From positions 1-13,677 of the forward strand of contig DDGE01000068.1 in the NCBI GenBank assembly GCA_002337545.1: a DNA stretch of 13,677 bases. Direction: 5' to 3'. The notes beneath the pieces were generated by a model. That model searched no databases, was not told the origin of the DNA, and worked only from the letters and a program-made list of their open reading frames with translations. Position 1 is the stretch's first letter; every line of letters starts with the position of its first letter. This DNA comes from Phycisphaerales bacterium UBA1910 (GTDB lineage Bacteria > Planctomycetota > Phycisphaerae > Phycisphaerales > UBA1924). Both the position numbers and the translations under genes were made by a program. Shown in pieces: positions 7,333 through 13,677 of the stretch.

Positions 7333-7339
7333 ACGCCGG

Positions 7340-8683
7340 TCATTGAGAAACGATCTCGATCGGGATGATCGTCTCCGCGATCTTCTCGCCGATCAGGTCA
7401 CGCATCACGACCTTGAGGTGATACCGCCCAACCCCTAAGTTTGGTGGCAGCCACACCCGATTCGTCAGGTAGTAATCGCGCAATCGGTTCCGTGATTCAT
7501 CCCGGACCGTGTCTGCTGATCGATTCCATGTATTCAGGTCGTCCGCGACATGATAGAGCTCCAATCGCTGCGAAAGCTCGATGCTGTACCGCGCCAACCC
7601 ATCGGGACCGGTGGTTTCCCGCTGCACAAAGTTCTCAAGCTCTGTGTACACGATAATTTCGTGTTCCAATCCTGCTCGGAAACGATAGCTGGGGAAGGTC
7701 TCAAAACGCCCAAACCCGTCAACACGCGTGCAAAGGGCCGCGCGGGTGATGACCATCCCCGACCACTCCGCCAGCTGAATCCGCATCGATTCGAGTTGGC
7801 TGGCCAGCTCGTTCGGCCCGATGAGGTTGCCCTCGTCCACCATCGAGGAAAGCAAGCCCCGCATCGCGTTCAGTGTCGCCAGCTCGGGTTCAGAAAGAAC
7901 ACCTGTATCCACAAGGGTGCTCTCATCCTCTGGGAGCAGGGTTTCAAGCGAGGCGAGCGCCACGGCGGACGCGCCGGGATTCTCACCCAGCGCCACCATC
8001 TCACCAAGGATCGACGCGAGCTCACCCGCGAGCGCGTCTCGGCGTTCCCAAGGAGTCATCTCGGTGACCGCATCAGTATCAGCCGGCTCGGTCACCGCCT
8101 CAGATTCGATCGAAACCGGATCCTCGCTCGCATTCTCCGCCTCAAGGTCTTCCGTCGCTTCATTGTGCTGTTCGAGTTCAACTTCTGAGCCCGATCCGCC
8201 GGCGAGGTCTTTGAGCGAGACCCGTACCCCGCCGTCATTTCGCGTGCTCGAGTCCGGATTCGGCTGCTCAGGCTGTGCAACCCGGATCGCGGGTTCGCTC
8301 TTCTGTGCAATCGGCTGGGTTTGCGTCGCCTGTCTCTCCTGAGATGACTGCTCCGAGGCGTATTCAGGCGTAGCCGGAAGATCCTCCGGCCCATCGATCT
8401 CAACATTCGTGAAATAGAACTCGAGCTGCCGGGCAGATTCGGCGATCCGCTCCTGGATCGAGGCCTCGTCGGCACTCAGTGCCATCAACTCTTCTTCCGA
8501 AGGCAGCGCAAGCCCGGGGGCACGCTCAAGGCTCGAGAGGCCGGTGTTGACCGGGGTGTCCGGATCTGAGGCGCGCACGCTGCCGCCAGCACCTTTCCCA
8601 CCGCACGCGCTCAACGCCACCAGTGTGCCCGCGTACAACGCCAACTCCAGCGACCGTTTCCTGATGAAGAGCGTCCTGCTCAT
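7340..8683 (-). CDS. Predicted lipoprotein with acidic linker and C-terminal beta domain
   Basis: A 447-residue protein with a lipoprotein signal peptide: a basic start (MSRTLFIRKR), a hydrophobic core and the lipobox LSAC with Cys27 as the lipidated residue. Residues 28-90 are mixed. About 95-215 is a long, acidic, Ser/Thr/Gln/Glu-rich region that should be disordered. About 213-310 is helical. The C-terminal part (about 310-445) is compact and beta-rich, with ALCTRVDGFGRFETF, HEIIVYTELENF, YYLTNRVWLPPNLGVGRYHL and VVMRDLIGEKIAETIIPIEI, suggesting a globular envelope domain with alternating strands. I do not recognise an enzyme motif or a named family. The start at 8683 is supported by AGGAGG nine bases upstream. 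It lies 101 bp downstream of holA on the same strand. Its signal peptide resembles that of the lipoprotein at 11610-13163. Confidence 0.88.
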   Translation of the reverse strand: MSRTLFIRKRSLELALYAGTLVALSACGGKGAGGSVRASDPDTPVNTGLSSLERAPGLALPSEEELMALSADEASIQERIAESARQLEFYFTNVEIDGPEDLPATPEYASEQSSQERQATQTQPIAQKSEPAIRVAQPEQPNPDSSTRNDGGVRVSLKDLAGGSGSEVELEQHNEATEDLEAENASEDPVSIESEAVTEPADTDAVTEMTPWERRDALAGELASILGEMVALGENPGASAVALASLETLLPEDESTLVDTGVLSEPELATLNAMRGLLSSMVDEGNLIGPNELASQLESMRIQLAEWSGMVITRAALCTRVDGFGRFETFPSYRFRAGLEHEIIVYTELENFVQRETTGPDGLARYSIELSQRLELYHVADDLNTWNRSADTVRDESRNRLRDYYLTNRVWLPPNLGVGRYHLKVVMRDLIGEKIAETIIPIEIVSQ

Positions 8684-8692
8684 GGGTGCGTG

Positions 8693-8698
8693 CCTCCT
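8693..8698 (-). promoter_or_regulatory. Consensus Shine-Dalgarno AGGAGG of the acidic lipoprotein gene
   Basis: On the minus strand AGGAGG stands nine bases before the ATG at 8683. It is the only full consensus ribosome binding site I see in the window; several other genes lack one. Confidence 0.75.
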
Positions 8699-8704
8699 GC
8701 TACG

Positions 8705-8722
8705 GGGCGCACCGATGCGCCC
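8705..8722 (-). other. Short GC-rich hairpin in the leader of the acidic lipoprotein gene
   Basis: GGGCGCA (8705-8711) and TGCGCCC (8716-8722) form a perfect 7-bp stem with a 4-base loop. It sits six bases ahead of the AGGAGG ribosome binding site on the minus strand, between holA and the lipoprotein gene. No T-run follows, so it is not a normal intrinsic terminator. It could be an attenuating or mRNA-processing structure, or chance in GC-rich DNA. Confidence 0.35.
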
Positions 8723-8784
8723 AGACCCATCGGTAAGATCGTCGATCCGTCACAAAATCGTCCAGAATACCTGCAAAATTCAGA

Positions 8785-9795
8785 TCAACGCACGACCGCG
8801 GCGAACCGGAGCGCCAGGACCTCCAGCGTCCGAACCGGATCCGCTGATCGTTTGATGTCCATGTCCGCACGCACACTCGCATCGAGAAGCGCCCGCGCCG
8901 TACTCGGCGGAACCTTTCGCGCCAGTCGCATAATCGCGTCCCGGCTCTGCCCCCAGAGCTTGAGTTCTTTGGCGACCGTGTTCAGGTTTTCGCCGTTCGC
9001 CGCGCCCTCACTCACGCCGACGATTTTTCTCGCCAAATCGATGCACGCATACGACACAGGCACAAAGTTCGACTTCCCAGTGTTCTCAAGCACAATCCGA
9101 AGCTGCTCAAGCGTGTATTGCGGGTTTCCGCTCAGCAATGGCTCCTGAATGACCCAGGGGTTGTCCGCCTCGCGCGTCAGCGGCACCATCTCCATGATCA
9201 GCTCCGCGCTGATCGGGTTGCCCACACCCGCGCCGGTCGCCAGTTTCCCCAACTCCGCGTCGATCTTTCCCAGATCGACGCCCAGACGCTCGATGAGCAT
9301 CGCGGACTCCCGTTGTCCGATCGAGGACTCATACGCACGCTGCGCCCGCGCTTGAGTCCACTTGATCGCCATTGGCTCTTCGACCTGATCGCACTTCGTG
9401 ACGACGCCGCACTTCACGATCGCCTTGTCGAGATTGCCGGGACGCCAGGTGTTGGCACGCAAAAGCAGCGTGGCCTGATCGCACGGGCTCTCAGCGTACC
9501 GCGTGAGGATCGGGCGCGTGGCCTCGTTGACGAACGCTTCTGCGTCATCCACGATCACGAGCTTGTACGAGCTCATCAACCCGAATGATCGGCATTCATC
9601 GAGCACCTGCGCGATCTCGACCTCGTTGCCCGAGAACTTGAAGGTGTCGATCTCGCCGTGCTTCTCGATAAGCGCCGAACGGAGCATGTTCGTGTACTGC
9701 GAGCGGAGGAACAGCTCTTTCCCCGCGAGGACCACAAAGAGGTCATCGCCCCCGGGGGGTCGTGAACTCGCACTCGATGAACCACGCTTGGCCAT
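8785..9795 (-). CDS. holA: DNA polymerase III subunit delta
   Basis: Clamp-loader subunit that opens the beta sliding clamp on primed DNA during replication. The 336 residues match the delta family in length and layout. The N-terminal segment FVVLAGKELFLRSQYTNMLR (20-39) corresponds to the conserved start of delta. FGLMSSYKLVIVDDAEAFV (71-89) is the typical segment in which the bound region is followed by an acidic pair. DLGKIDAELGKLA (174-186) lies at the start of the middle domain, and the C-terminus ASVRADMDIKRSADPVRTLE (306-325) is the collar-domain signature. Like other delta subunits it has no Walker A motif. The first 16 residues are a low-complexity Ser/Pro/Gly leader. Start is ATG at 9795; there is no Shine-Dalgarno, but a TATTGT hexamer lies six bases upstream. 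It is divergent from the sensor kinase gene across 92 bp. Confidence 0.93.
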   Translation of the reverse strand: MAKRGSSSASSRPPGGDDLFVVLAGKELFLRSQYTNMLRSALIEKHGEIDTFKFSGNEVEIAQVLDECRSFGLMSSYKLVIVDDAEAFVNEATRPILTRYAESPCDQATLLLRANTWRPGNLDKAIVKCGVVTKCDQVEEPMAIKWTQARAQRAYESSIGQRESAMLIERLGVDLGKIDAELGKLATGAGVGNPISAELIMEMVPLTREADNPWVIQEPLLSGNPQYTLEQLRIVLENTGKSNFVPVSYACIDLARKIVGVSEGAANGENLNTVAKELKLWGQSRDAIMRLARKVPPSTARALLDASVRADMDIKRSADPVRTLEVLALRFAAVVR

Positions 9796-9850
9796 ACATA
9801 GACAATAGCAATCTTCCGCCCCATCAGGTGCCCGAAATCCGGCTCAGTGG

Positions 9851-9879
9851 TTCGCAAGCACCCGGATTTCCGATACGAT
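9851..9879 (+). promoter_or_regulatory. Possible sigma-70-type promoter for the sensor kinase (leaderless start)
   Basis: TTCGCA (9851-9856) and TACGAT (9874-9879) are spaced by exactly 17 bases, each matching 4 of 6 consensus positions. The -10-like box ends eight bases before the ATG at 9888, so transcription would begin at or next to the start codon. No Shine-Dalgarno is present, which agrees with a leaderless message. The matches are weak and could be chance. Confidence 0.3.
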
Positions 9880-9887
9880 CATGTCGC

Positions 9888-11609
9888 ATGCTCAAACTCA
9901 CCGTCATCGAGGGCCCCGACGAGGGCAAAAGCTACCAGCTTCCAACCGATCAGCCCCAGCTCATCGGACGATCCACAGAAGCAATCCCGCTCAGTGACAA
10001 TACCGTCTCGCGCCGACACGCCGAGCTCACGCCCGATGGCGACACCTGGTTCCTCCGCGATCTCCAATCGCACAACGGCACGATTGTCAACGGTGTGGCC
10101 ATCAAGGACCGGATCCGCCTCGAACCCGGCGACGAGATCCGTGTCGGCGCCACCGTGTTCCTCTTCGGCGATCCCGCCAAGCTCAGCAAGAAGCCCTCGG
10201 TCCTCATTACCGACGAACTCGACATGGAAACCGAGGTCGAGGAACGCATCGTCACCCAGACGGATTCATATGTTGGCACCGATGCGTCCGAAGACCCGGA
10301 CACCCCCGCCGCGGCTGTGGATCACCTCCGCGTCATCTACACCCTCACCGCGCTGACGGCGCGGATCATGAACAACCGCGAGCTCCTCGAAGCCGTCATG
10401 GACCTCGTCTTCAACGAGTTCAAGCCGGAACGCGGGGTCATCATGATCCAGGGCGTCTCCGACGATGAACCCCTCGTCCCCGGTGTCGTCCGATACGCGA
10501 ACCCCGCCAAGCGCGATGAGGACCCCACGATCCATGTCTCCCGCACCATCCTCAGCATGGCCACCCTCGGCGAGGGCGTCCTGACAACCAACGCCATGAC
10601 CGACCCGCGATTCGTCTCGGGCGACTCCGTGCAGCAGTACCAGATCCGATCCGCGATCTGCTCGCCCATCCTCTTCGGCGATCATGTCTTCGGCGCCATC
10701 TACATCGACTCCTCAACACAGAACCACGCCTTTAAAAAGGAACAGCTCGAACTGCTCAACGCCATCGGGCAGCACACCGGGCTCGCGCTTGCCAACGCCG
10801 AGGAGCACCTCAAGCGCGTCAACTCGGAGAGAATGGCCGCGATCGGCGAAACCGTCGCATCCCTCTCCCATTCAATCAAGAACATCCTCCAGGGCCTGCG
10901 AGGCGGCGCGGATGTCGTCGAGATCGGGCTCCACAAGAACGATCTGGCCATCACCAAGAACGGCTGGGGCATCCTCCGACGCAACCTCGACCGCATCGCA
11001 TCGCTCACCATGAATATGCTCGCCTTCGGGCGCAAGCTGCAGCTCGAGCTTGAGCTCACGCCCATCAATAAGGTCGTCGAGGAGTGCGCCCTGCTGCTCG
11101 AGAAACCATGCCAGGAGAAGAACATCGCCCTGATCGTGGACGCCGACCCCGAGATGCCCCCGATCATGATCGATCCCAGTCTCATCCATCAGGCGCTGAT
11201 GAACCTGCTCACCAACGCGATCGAAGCCGTCCCCAACGACACAGGCGCCATCACCGTCCGCGTCTCATTCAACGAAACCCGCCCCGACCCCAACAAGCCC
11301 GGCGCGATGCTCCGCCCCGCCGTCACGATCAATGTCATCGACAACGGCCCCGGCGTCGAGCAGGACAAGCTCGCCTGGATCTTCGAGCCCTTCAACACCA
11401 CCAAGGGCCTCAAGGGCACCGGCCTGGGCCTCGCCGTGACCAAACGCATCGTCTACGAGCACAAGGGACGCATCCGCCTCGAATCGACGCCCGGCAAGGG
11501 CGCCAGCTTCAAGATGATCCTCCCCGCCGACCTCGACTCGATGCTCGACCCAAGCGCGACCAGCAACCGCGCAGGTCACATGATGAGCGACTCGCTGGGG
11601 ATTCTGTGA
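9888..11609 (+). CDS. FHA-GAF sensor histidine kinase
   Basis: A 573-residue soluble kinase with no membrane segment. An N-terminal FHA domain (about 1-96) keeps the phosphothreonine-binding residues: GRS (27-29), SRRH (41-44) and NGTIVNG (63-69). A linker of about 45 residues leads to a GAF domain (about 148-302). The kinase core has the H-box SLSHSIKNILQGL with His328, an N-box QALMNLLTNAIEAV (435-448, Asn443), G1 DNGPG (485-489), an F-box IFEPFNTTK (498-506) and G2 GTGLGLA (510-516). The H-box form S-H-x-I-K-N resembles NtrB-type kinases, whose partners often activate sigma-54, but no response regulator is in the window. It probably integrates a phosphopeptide signal and a small ligand or partner through GAF. 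ATG at 9888 is chosen because FHA homology begins there; the frame is open back to 9762 but that overlaps holA. It abuts the stop of the convergent lipoprotein gene. Confidence 0.95.
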   Translation: MLKLTVIEGPDEGKSYQLPTDQPQLIGRSTEAIPLSDNTVSRRHAELTPDGDTWFLRDLQSHNGTIVNGVAIKDRIRLEPGDEIRVGATVFLFGDPAKLSKKPSVLITDELDMETEVEERIVTQTDSYVGTDASEDPDTPAAAVDHLRVIYTLTALTARIMNNRELLEAVMDLVFNEFKPERGVIMIQGVSDDEPLVPGVVRYANPAKRDEDPTIHVSRTILSMATLGEGVLTTNAMTDPRFVSGDSVQQYQIRSAICSPILFGDHVFGAIYIDSSTQNHAFKKEQLELLNAIGQHTGLALANAEEHLKRVNSERMAAIGETVASLSHSIKNILQGLRGGADVVEIGLHKNDLAITKNGWGILRRNLDRIASLTMNMLAFGRKLQLELELTPINKVVEECALLLEKPCQEKNIALIVDADPEMPPIMIDPSLIHQALMNLLTNAIEAVPNDTGAITVRVSFNETRPDPNKPGAMLRPAVTINVIDNGPGVEQDKLAWIFEPFNTTKGLKGTGLGLAVTKRIVYEHKGRIRLESTPGKGASFKMILPADLDSMLDPSATSNRAGHMMSDSLGIL

Positions 11610-13163
11610 TCACGCCGTGGCACGCGATGTACGCCCGCGCAGCCACGCCCCCAGCCCCACCACCAGCAGCAACCCCACGATCAACACCACCACCAGCGTG
11701 ATCGCCAATCGGAACGCCTTGTCCATGATCCGGTTCGCCGTGTTCTCCGCGTTCACCAGGCGCTGCTCGATCATCACCAATCGCTCTTCGAGCGCTGCGG
11801 GATCGGTGGTACCCTTGATCGACTCGCTCAGGCGCACCAGCTCCTCGGCCGCCCGCGTCGTCTCGCGCAGTGCCTCGGTCACATCCCGGATGTCCGTGGA
11901 TTCCGCGTCCGGGTCGCTCTCGCCCGGCTCATCCAGACGCAGCAGCTTCGCCAGCTCCTCGAACTGCTCGGTTGTCGATCGCACCGAATCGCTCAGCGCC
12001 GTCGCCGAGTCCACCGTCTGGCGCAGGTCTGTCACCAAGGGGCGCAGCTGCTCTTCCTGATCGGACAACTGATCGATCAGCGCCCGCCGCTCTGCGCTGA
12101 GCCCGGCCAACGCCTGATCGATCGACTTCTGACGCTGCTCGTCGATCGTCTGATCGAGCTGCTCCAGGATGGCCTGTCGCTCCGCGCTGATGAGTTCAGG
12201 GAATCGTTCGTTAAGCTCATCCACATCCTGAGAAATCTGTTCCACCGAGAGCGTCAACGATTCCACGCTGGTCAGAACCGTTCGGGACTCGGGCTCACTC
12301 ACCGTGTCCATCACCAGCAGCTCCGCCTGCCAGCTGATGAGCATGGGCATGCGTTGCATATAAAAGAATGCACGCTCGGCCAGCAGGCGTGCCTGCTCGA
12401 TCTCACGCGTCGTCGGGTCCAGCCCCGCGAGCGGATCGATGAAGAGGAACCCGAGCACATTGCTTGCACGCCCCTTCTGCGCCTGCGCCGTGGACACCTG
12501 ACGAGCCGCGGAGAACTCGGACAAACGCACATAGCCGGCGAAGACACGGTCGGGATTGTTCTCCAGCCATTGCGCGATCAGGCGATCAATCTCCGCGAGT
12601 TGTTCCGCCGACAAGGCCTTGCTCGCGAGCCCCTTGATCTCCTGCTCGCTTGTTTGGAATGTCTGCACCAACCGATCTGCCTCTGTCCCAAAGTACTGCG
12701 GCACGATGTTCTTCTCAAGCAGCGCCCGCTGCAACGAGATCATCACATACATGTCCACCAGCGCGATGCGTGGGTTCTGCGCCGACGCGATGATCGTCGC
12801 CCCGTGCGCCACGGTGTACTTGAGCCGGTGCGCGACTGTTCGCCCCTCGATACTCTGGGAACGCCCCTCGATCTGATCGATCGCCTCCGCGAGGCGCAGC
12901 GTCATCTCATCCGCAAAGTCCATCACCTGCGCCTGCACCTGGCGCGCATCAGCCAGCTGCGATACCGCCGACGACTGCTGCGCCGCCTCGGCCGCGATCT
13001 GATCCTGCACCACCTTCGCCTGCTGTTCTTCGGCTGTACCAGTCTCAACCGGCTGCGCCTCCACGGGCTTCTTGGGCTCGGTTTTCTGAGGCGTGCACGA
13101 AACCAACGCCCCCAGGGTCGTGGCGTAGAGTGTTGTTCGCAAAAAGACTGTTCGGTAGATCAT
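11610..13163 (-). CDS. Predicted lipoprotein with coiled coil and C-terminal transmembrane helix
   Basis: A 517-residue protein from ATG at 13163. The signal peptide MIYRTVFLRTTLYATTLG runs into the lipobox LVSC with Cys23 as the lipidated residue. It is followed by a Gln/Glu/Ala-rich stretch (28-100), a more ordered central part (about 105-300) containing NPRIALVDMYVMISLQRALL and LGFLFIDPLAGLDPTTREIE, and a long heptad-like coiled coil (about 300-480). Within the coil is an imperfect 19-residue repeat, beginning SAERQAILEQL at 326 and SAERRALIDQL at 356. A single strong transmembrane helix (about 485-508) ends in a basic tail RGRTSRATA. Lipid at one end and a membrane helix at the other suggest both ends are membrane anchored. 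An upstream GTG at 13235 would bury the signal peptide 24 residues inside, so it is rejected. I do not recognise a named family. Confidence 0.88.
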   Translation of the reverse strand: MIYRTVFLRTTLYATTLGALVSCTPQKTEPKKPVEAQPVETGTAEEQQAKVVQDQIAAEAAQQSSAVSQLADARQVQAQVMDFADEMTLRLAEAIDQIEGRSQSIEGRTVAHRLKYTVAHGATIIASAQNPRIALVDMYVMISLQRALLEKNIVPQYFGTEADRLVQTFQTSEQEIKGLASKALSAEQLAEIDRLIAQWLENNPDRVFAGYVRLSEFSAARQVSTAQAQKGRASNVLGFLFIDPLAGLDPTTREIEQARLLAERAFFYMQRMPMLISWQAELLVMDTVSEPESRTVLTSVESLTLSVEQISQDVDELNERFPELISAERQAILEQLDQTIDEQRQKSIDQALAGLSAERRALIDQLSDQEEQLRPLVTDLRQTVDSATALSDSVRSTTEQFEELAKLLRLDEPGESDPDAESTDIRDVTEALRETTRAAEELVRLSESIKGTTDPAALEERLVMIEQRLVNAENTANRIMDKAFRLAITLVVVLIVGLLLVVGLGAWLRGRTSRATA

Positions 13164-13251
13164 GGTACTAATTGTGTACGCAGACCATGCCCGATCAACC
13201 CGATAAAAACTTAGTCTTCCTGAAACCAGCCCCAATCGCCCTATTCATGCT

Positions 13252-13677
13252 TCAGGGCAGGTCCCGCCCCTCGACCCCACGCAGCGTGTGCATCCCAGAC
13301 GGGGTCCAACCCTGACGATGCGAAACAAAGCCCAACGCCGGGTCGTGCCCATCGCCCGTTTGAATCGTCTCGCCCAACTCACCGACCGTGGTGCGATCTA
13401 CACCCCCGCTGACCGTCGCGATCAGGGTTGTGCGATCGACCACCCCCTCGCGCGTCAGCACCTGACGCGCGGGCCACGACCAGCGCCACGGGTCGAAGCT
13501 CAGCAGGGCCTTGCTCCCGGGGTACCGCACCGATGAAACCCAGTTCGGGCGCAACTGGTGGATACCCTCACGCGTCGACTGGTCCCAGTAATCCGGAGCC
13601 GCGATCATCGAGCATGAATACGCGTACGCCCCCCAGGCACTCCAACTGGTCTGCCTGGCATACGGCGACTGGAACAC
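13252..13677 (-). CDS. Unidentified protein, C-terminal part (start beyond window)
   Basis: The frame is open from the right edge to a TGA at 13254-13252, giving at least 141 residues. A GTG exists right at the edge, but the true start is probably outside. The fragment is rich in Trp, Tyr, Ser and Gly (for example SWSAWGAYAYSCSMI and SFDPWRWSWPARQ), with few acidic helices, which suits a secreted or surface beta-rich protein. The segment VSSVRYPGSKALLSFDPW is reminiscent of the C-terminal part of planctomycete prepilin-like (DUF1559-type) proteins, but the H-X9-DG hallmark is not visible, so this remains a guess. It precedes the coiled-coil lipoprotein gene on the same strand by 88 bp, so co-transcription is possible. 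Confidence 0.55.
   Translation of the reverse strand: MFQSPYARQTSWSAWGAYAYSCSMIAAPDYWDQSTREGIHQLRPNWVSSVRYPGSKALLSFDPWRWSWPARQVLTREGVVDRTTLIATVSGGVDRTTVGELGETIQTGDGHDPALGFVSHRQGWTPSGMHTLRGVEGRDLP

Larger units (their letters stand above)
6994..7339. other. 346-bp intergenic region upstream of recR
   Basis: No convincing protein-coding gene is seen here on either strand. The part at 7081-7140 is about 40% GC, clearly lower than the flanking genes, as expected for a promoter region; it should drive recR leftwards and possibly a plus-strand transcript rightwards. The right half (7150-7332) is rich in complementary segments and ends in a hairpin with a run of seven T on the plus strand, listed separately. 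An exact 8-base direct repeat GGAACTCG occurs at 7150-7157 and 7167-7174. I could not identify a confident -35/-10 pair. Confidence 0.6.

Noticed and set aside
13164..13235. Longer start (GTG at 13235) for the coiled-coil lipoprotein
   Set aside because: It would place 24 hydrophilic residues ahead of a complete lipoprotein signal peptide that starts at the ATG at 13163.
13199..13260. Terminator after the gene at the right edge
   Set aside because: Only a 5-bp stem around the stop codon and a separate short T-run are visible on the minus strand; they are not adjacent, so no terminator is called.

Overview
The window looks like chromosome from a GC-rich bacterium with a housekeeping core and several lineage-specific envelope proteins. 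The best guess is Planctomycetota, probably a Phycisphaerae-like lineage. The reasons are the FHA-GAF-histidine kinase architecture, the large lipoproteins with no recognisable family, the CIA30-family secreted protein, and a palindromic repeat of a type I recall from planctomycete genomes, here inside a helicase gene. This placement is inference. No rRNA, tRNA, phage, IS element or CRISPR array was found.

Layout. At the left edge is the 3' end of a helical conserved hypothetical gene (+). It is followed by a UvrD/PcrA-type helicase (+, 479-3211) that carries an in-frame inverted-repeat element. Converging on the helicase with a 17-bp overlap is a two-gene minus-strand unit: a CIA30-domain secreted protein (4232-3564) and a small helical protein (3557-3195). 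A small four-helix membrane protein (+, 4354-4761) abuts rpoN at their stop codons. A minus-strand series then runs, in transcription order, holA (DNA polymerase III delta), an acidic lipoprotein, recR and rpoN (sigma-54). A 346-bp gap between recR and the lipoprotein gene holds a plus-strand hairpin plus U-tract that belongs to no annotated gene, so it is a candidate small-RNA gene. Divergent from holA is an FHA-GAF-histidine kinase (+, 9888-11609). It meets head-on a lipoprotein with a coiled coil and a C-terminal membrane segment (-, 13163-11610). The right edge holds the 3' part of an unrecognised minus-strand gene.

How they fit together. The helicase, HolA and RecR are DNA replication and repair functions. 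RpoN and the FHA-GAF kinase are regulatory; the kinase has an NtrB-like H-box but no response regulator in view. The remaining genes are envelope proteins of unknown role. No defence system, biosynthetic cluster or mobile island is visible. The items most worth checking are the repeat inside the helicase gene, the orphan plus-strand terminator/ncRNA, the CIA30 gene with its helical partner, and the doubly anchored coiled-coil lipoprotein. Gene packing is tight: all three convergent gene pairs have no intergenic space, and two of them share a TGATCA stop palindrome.
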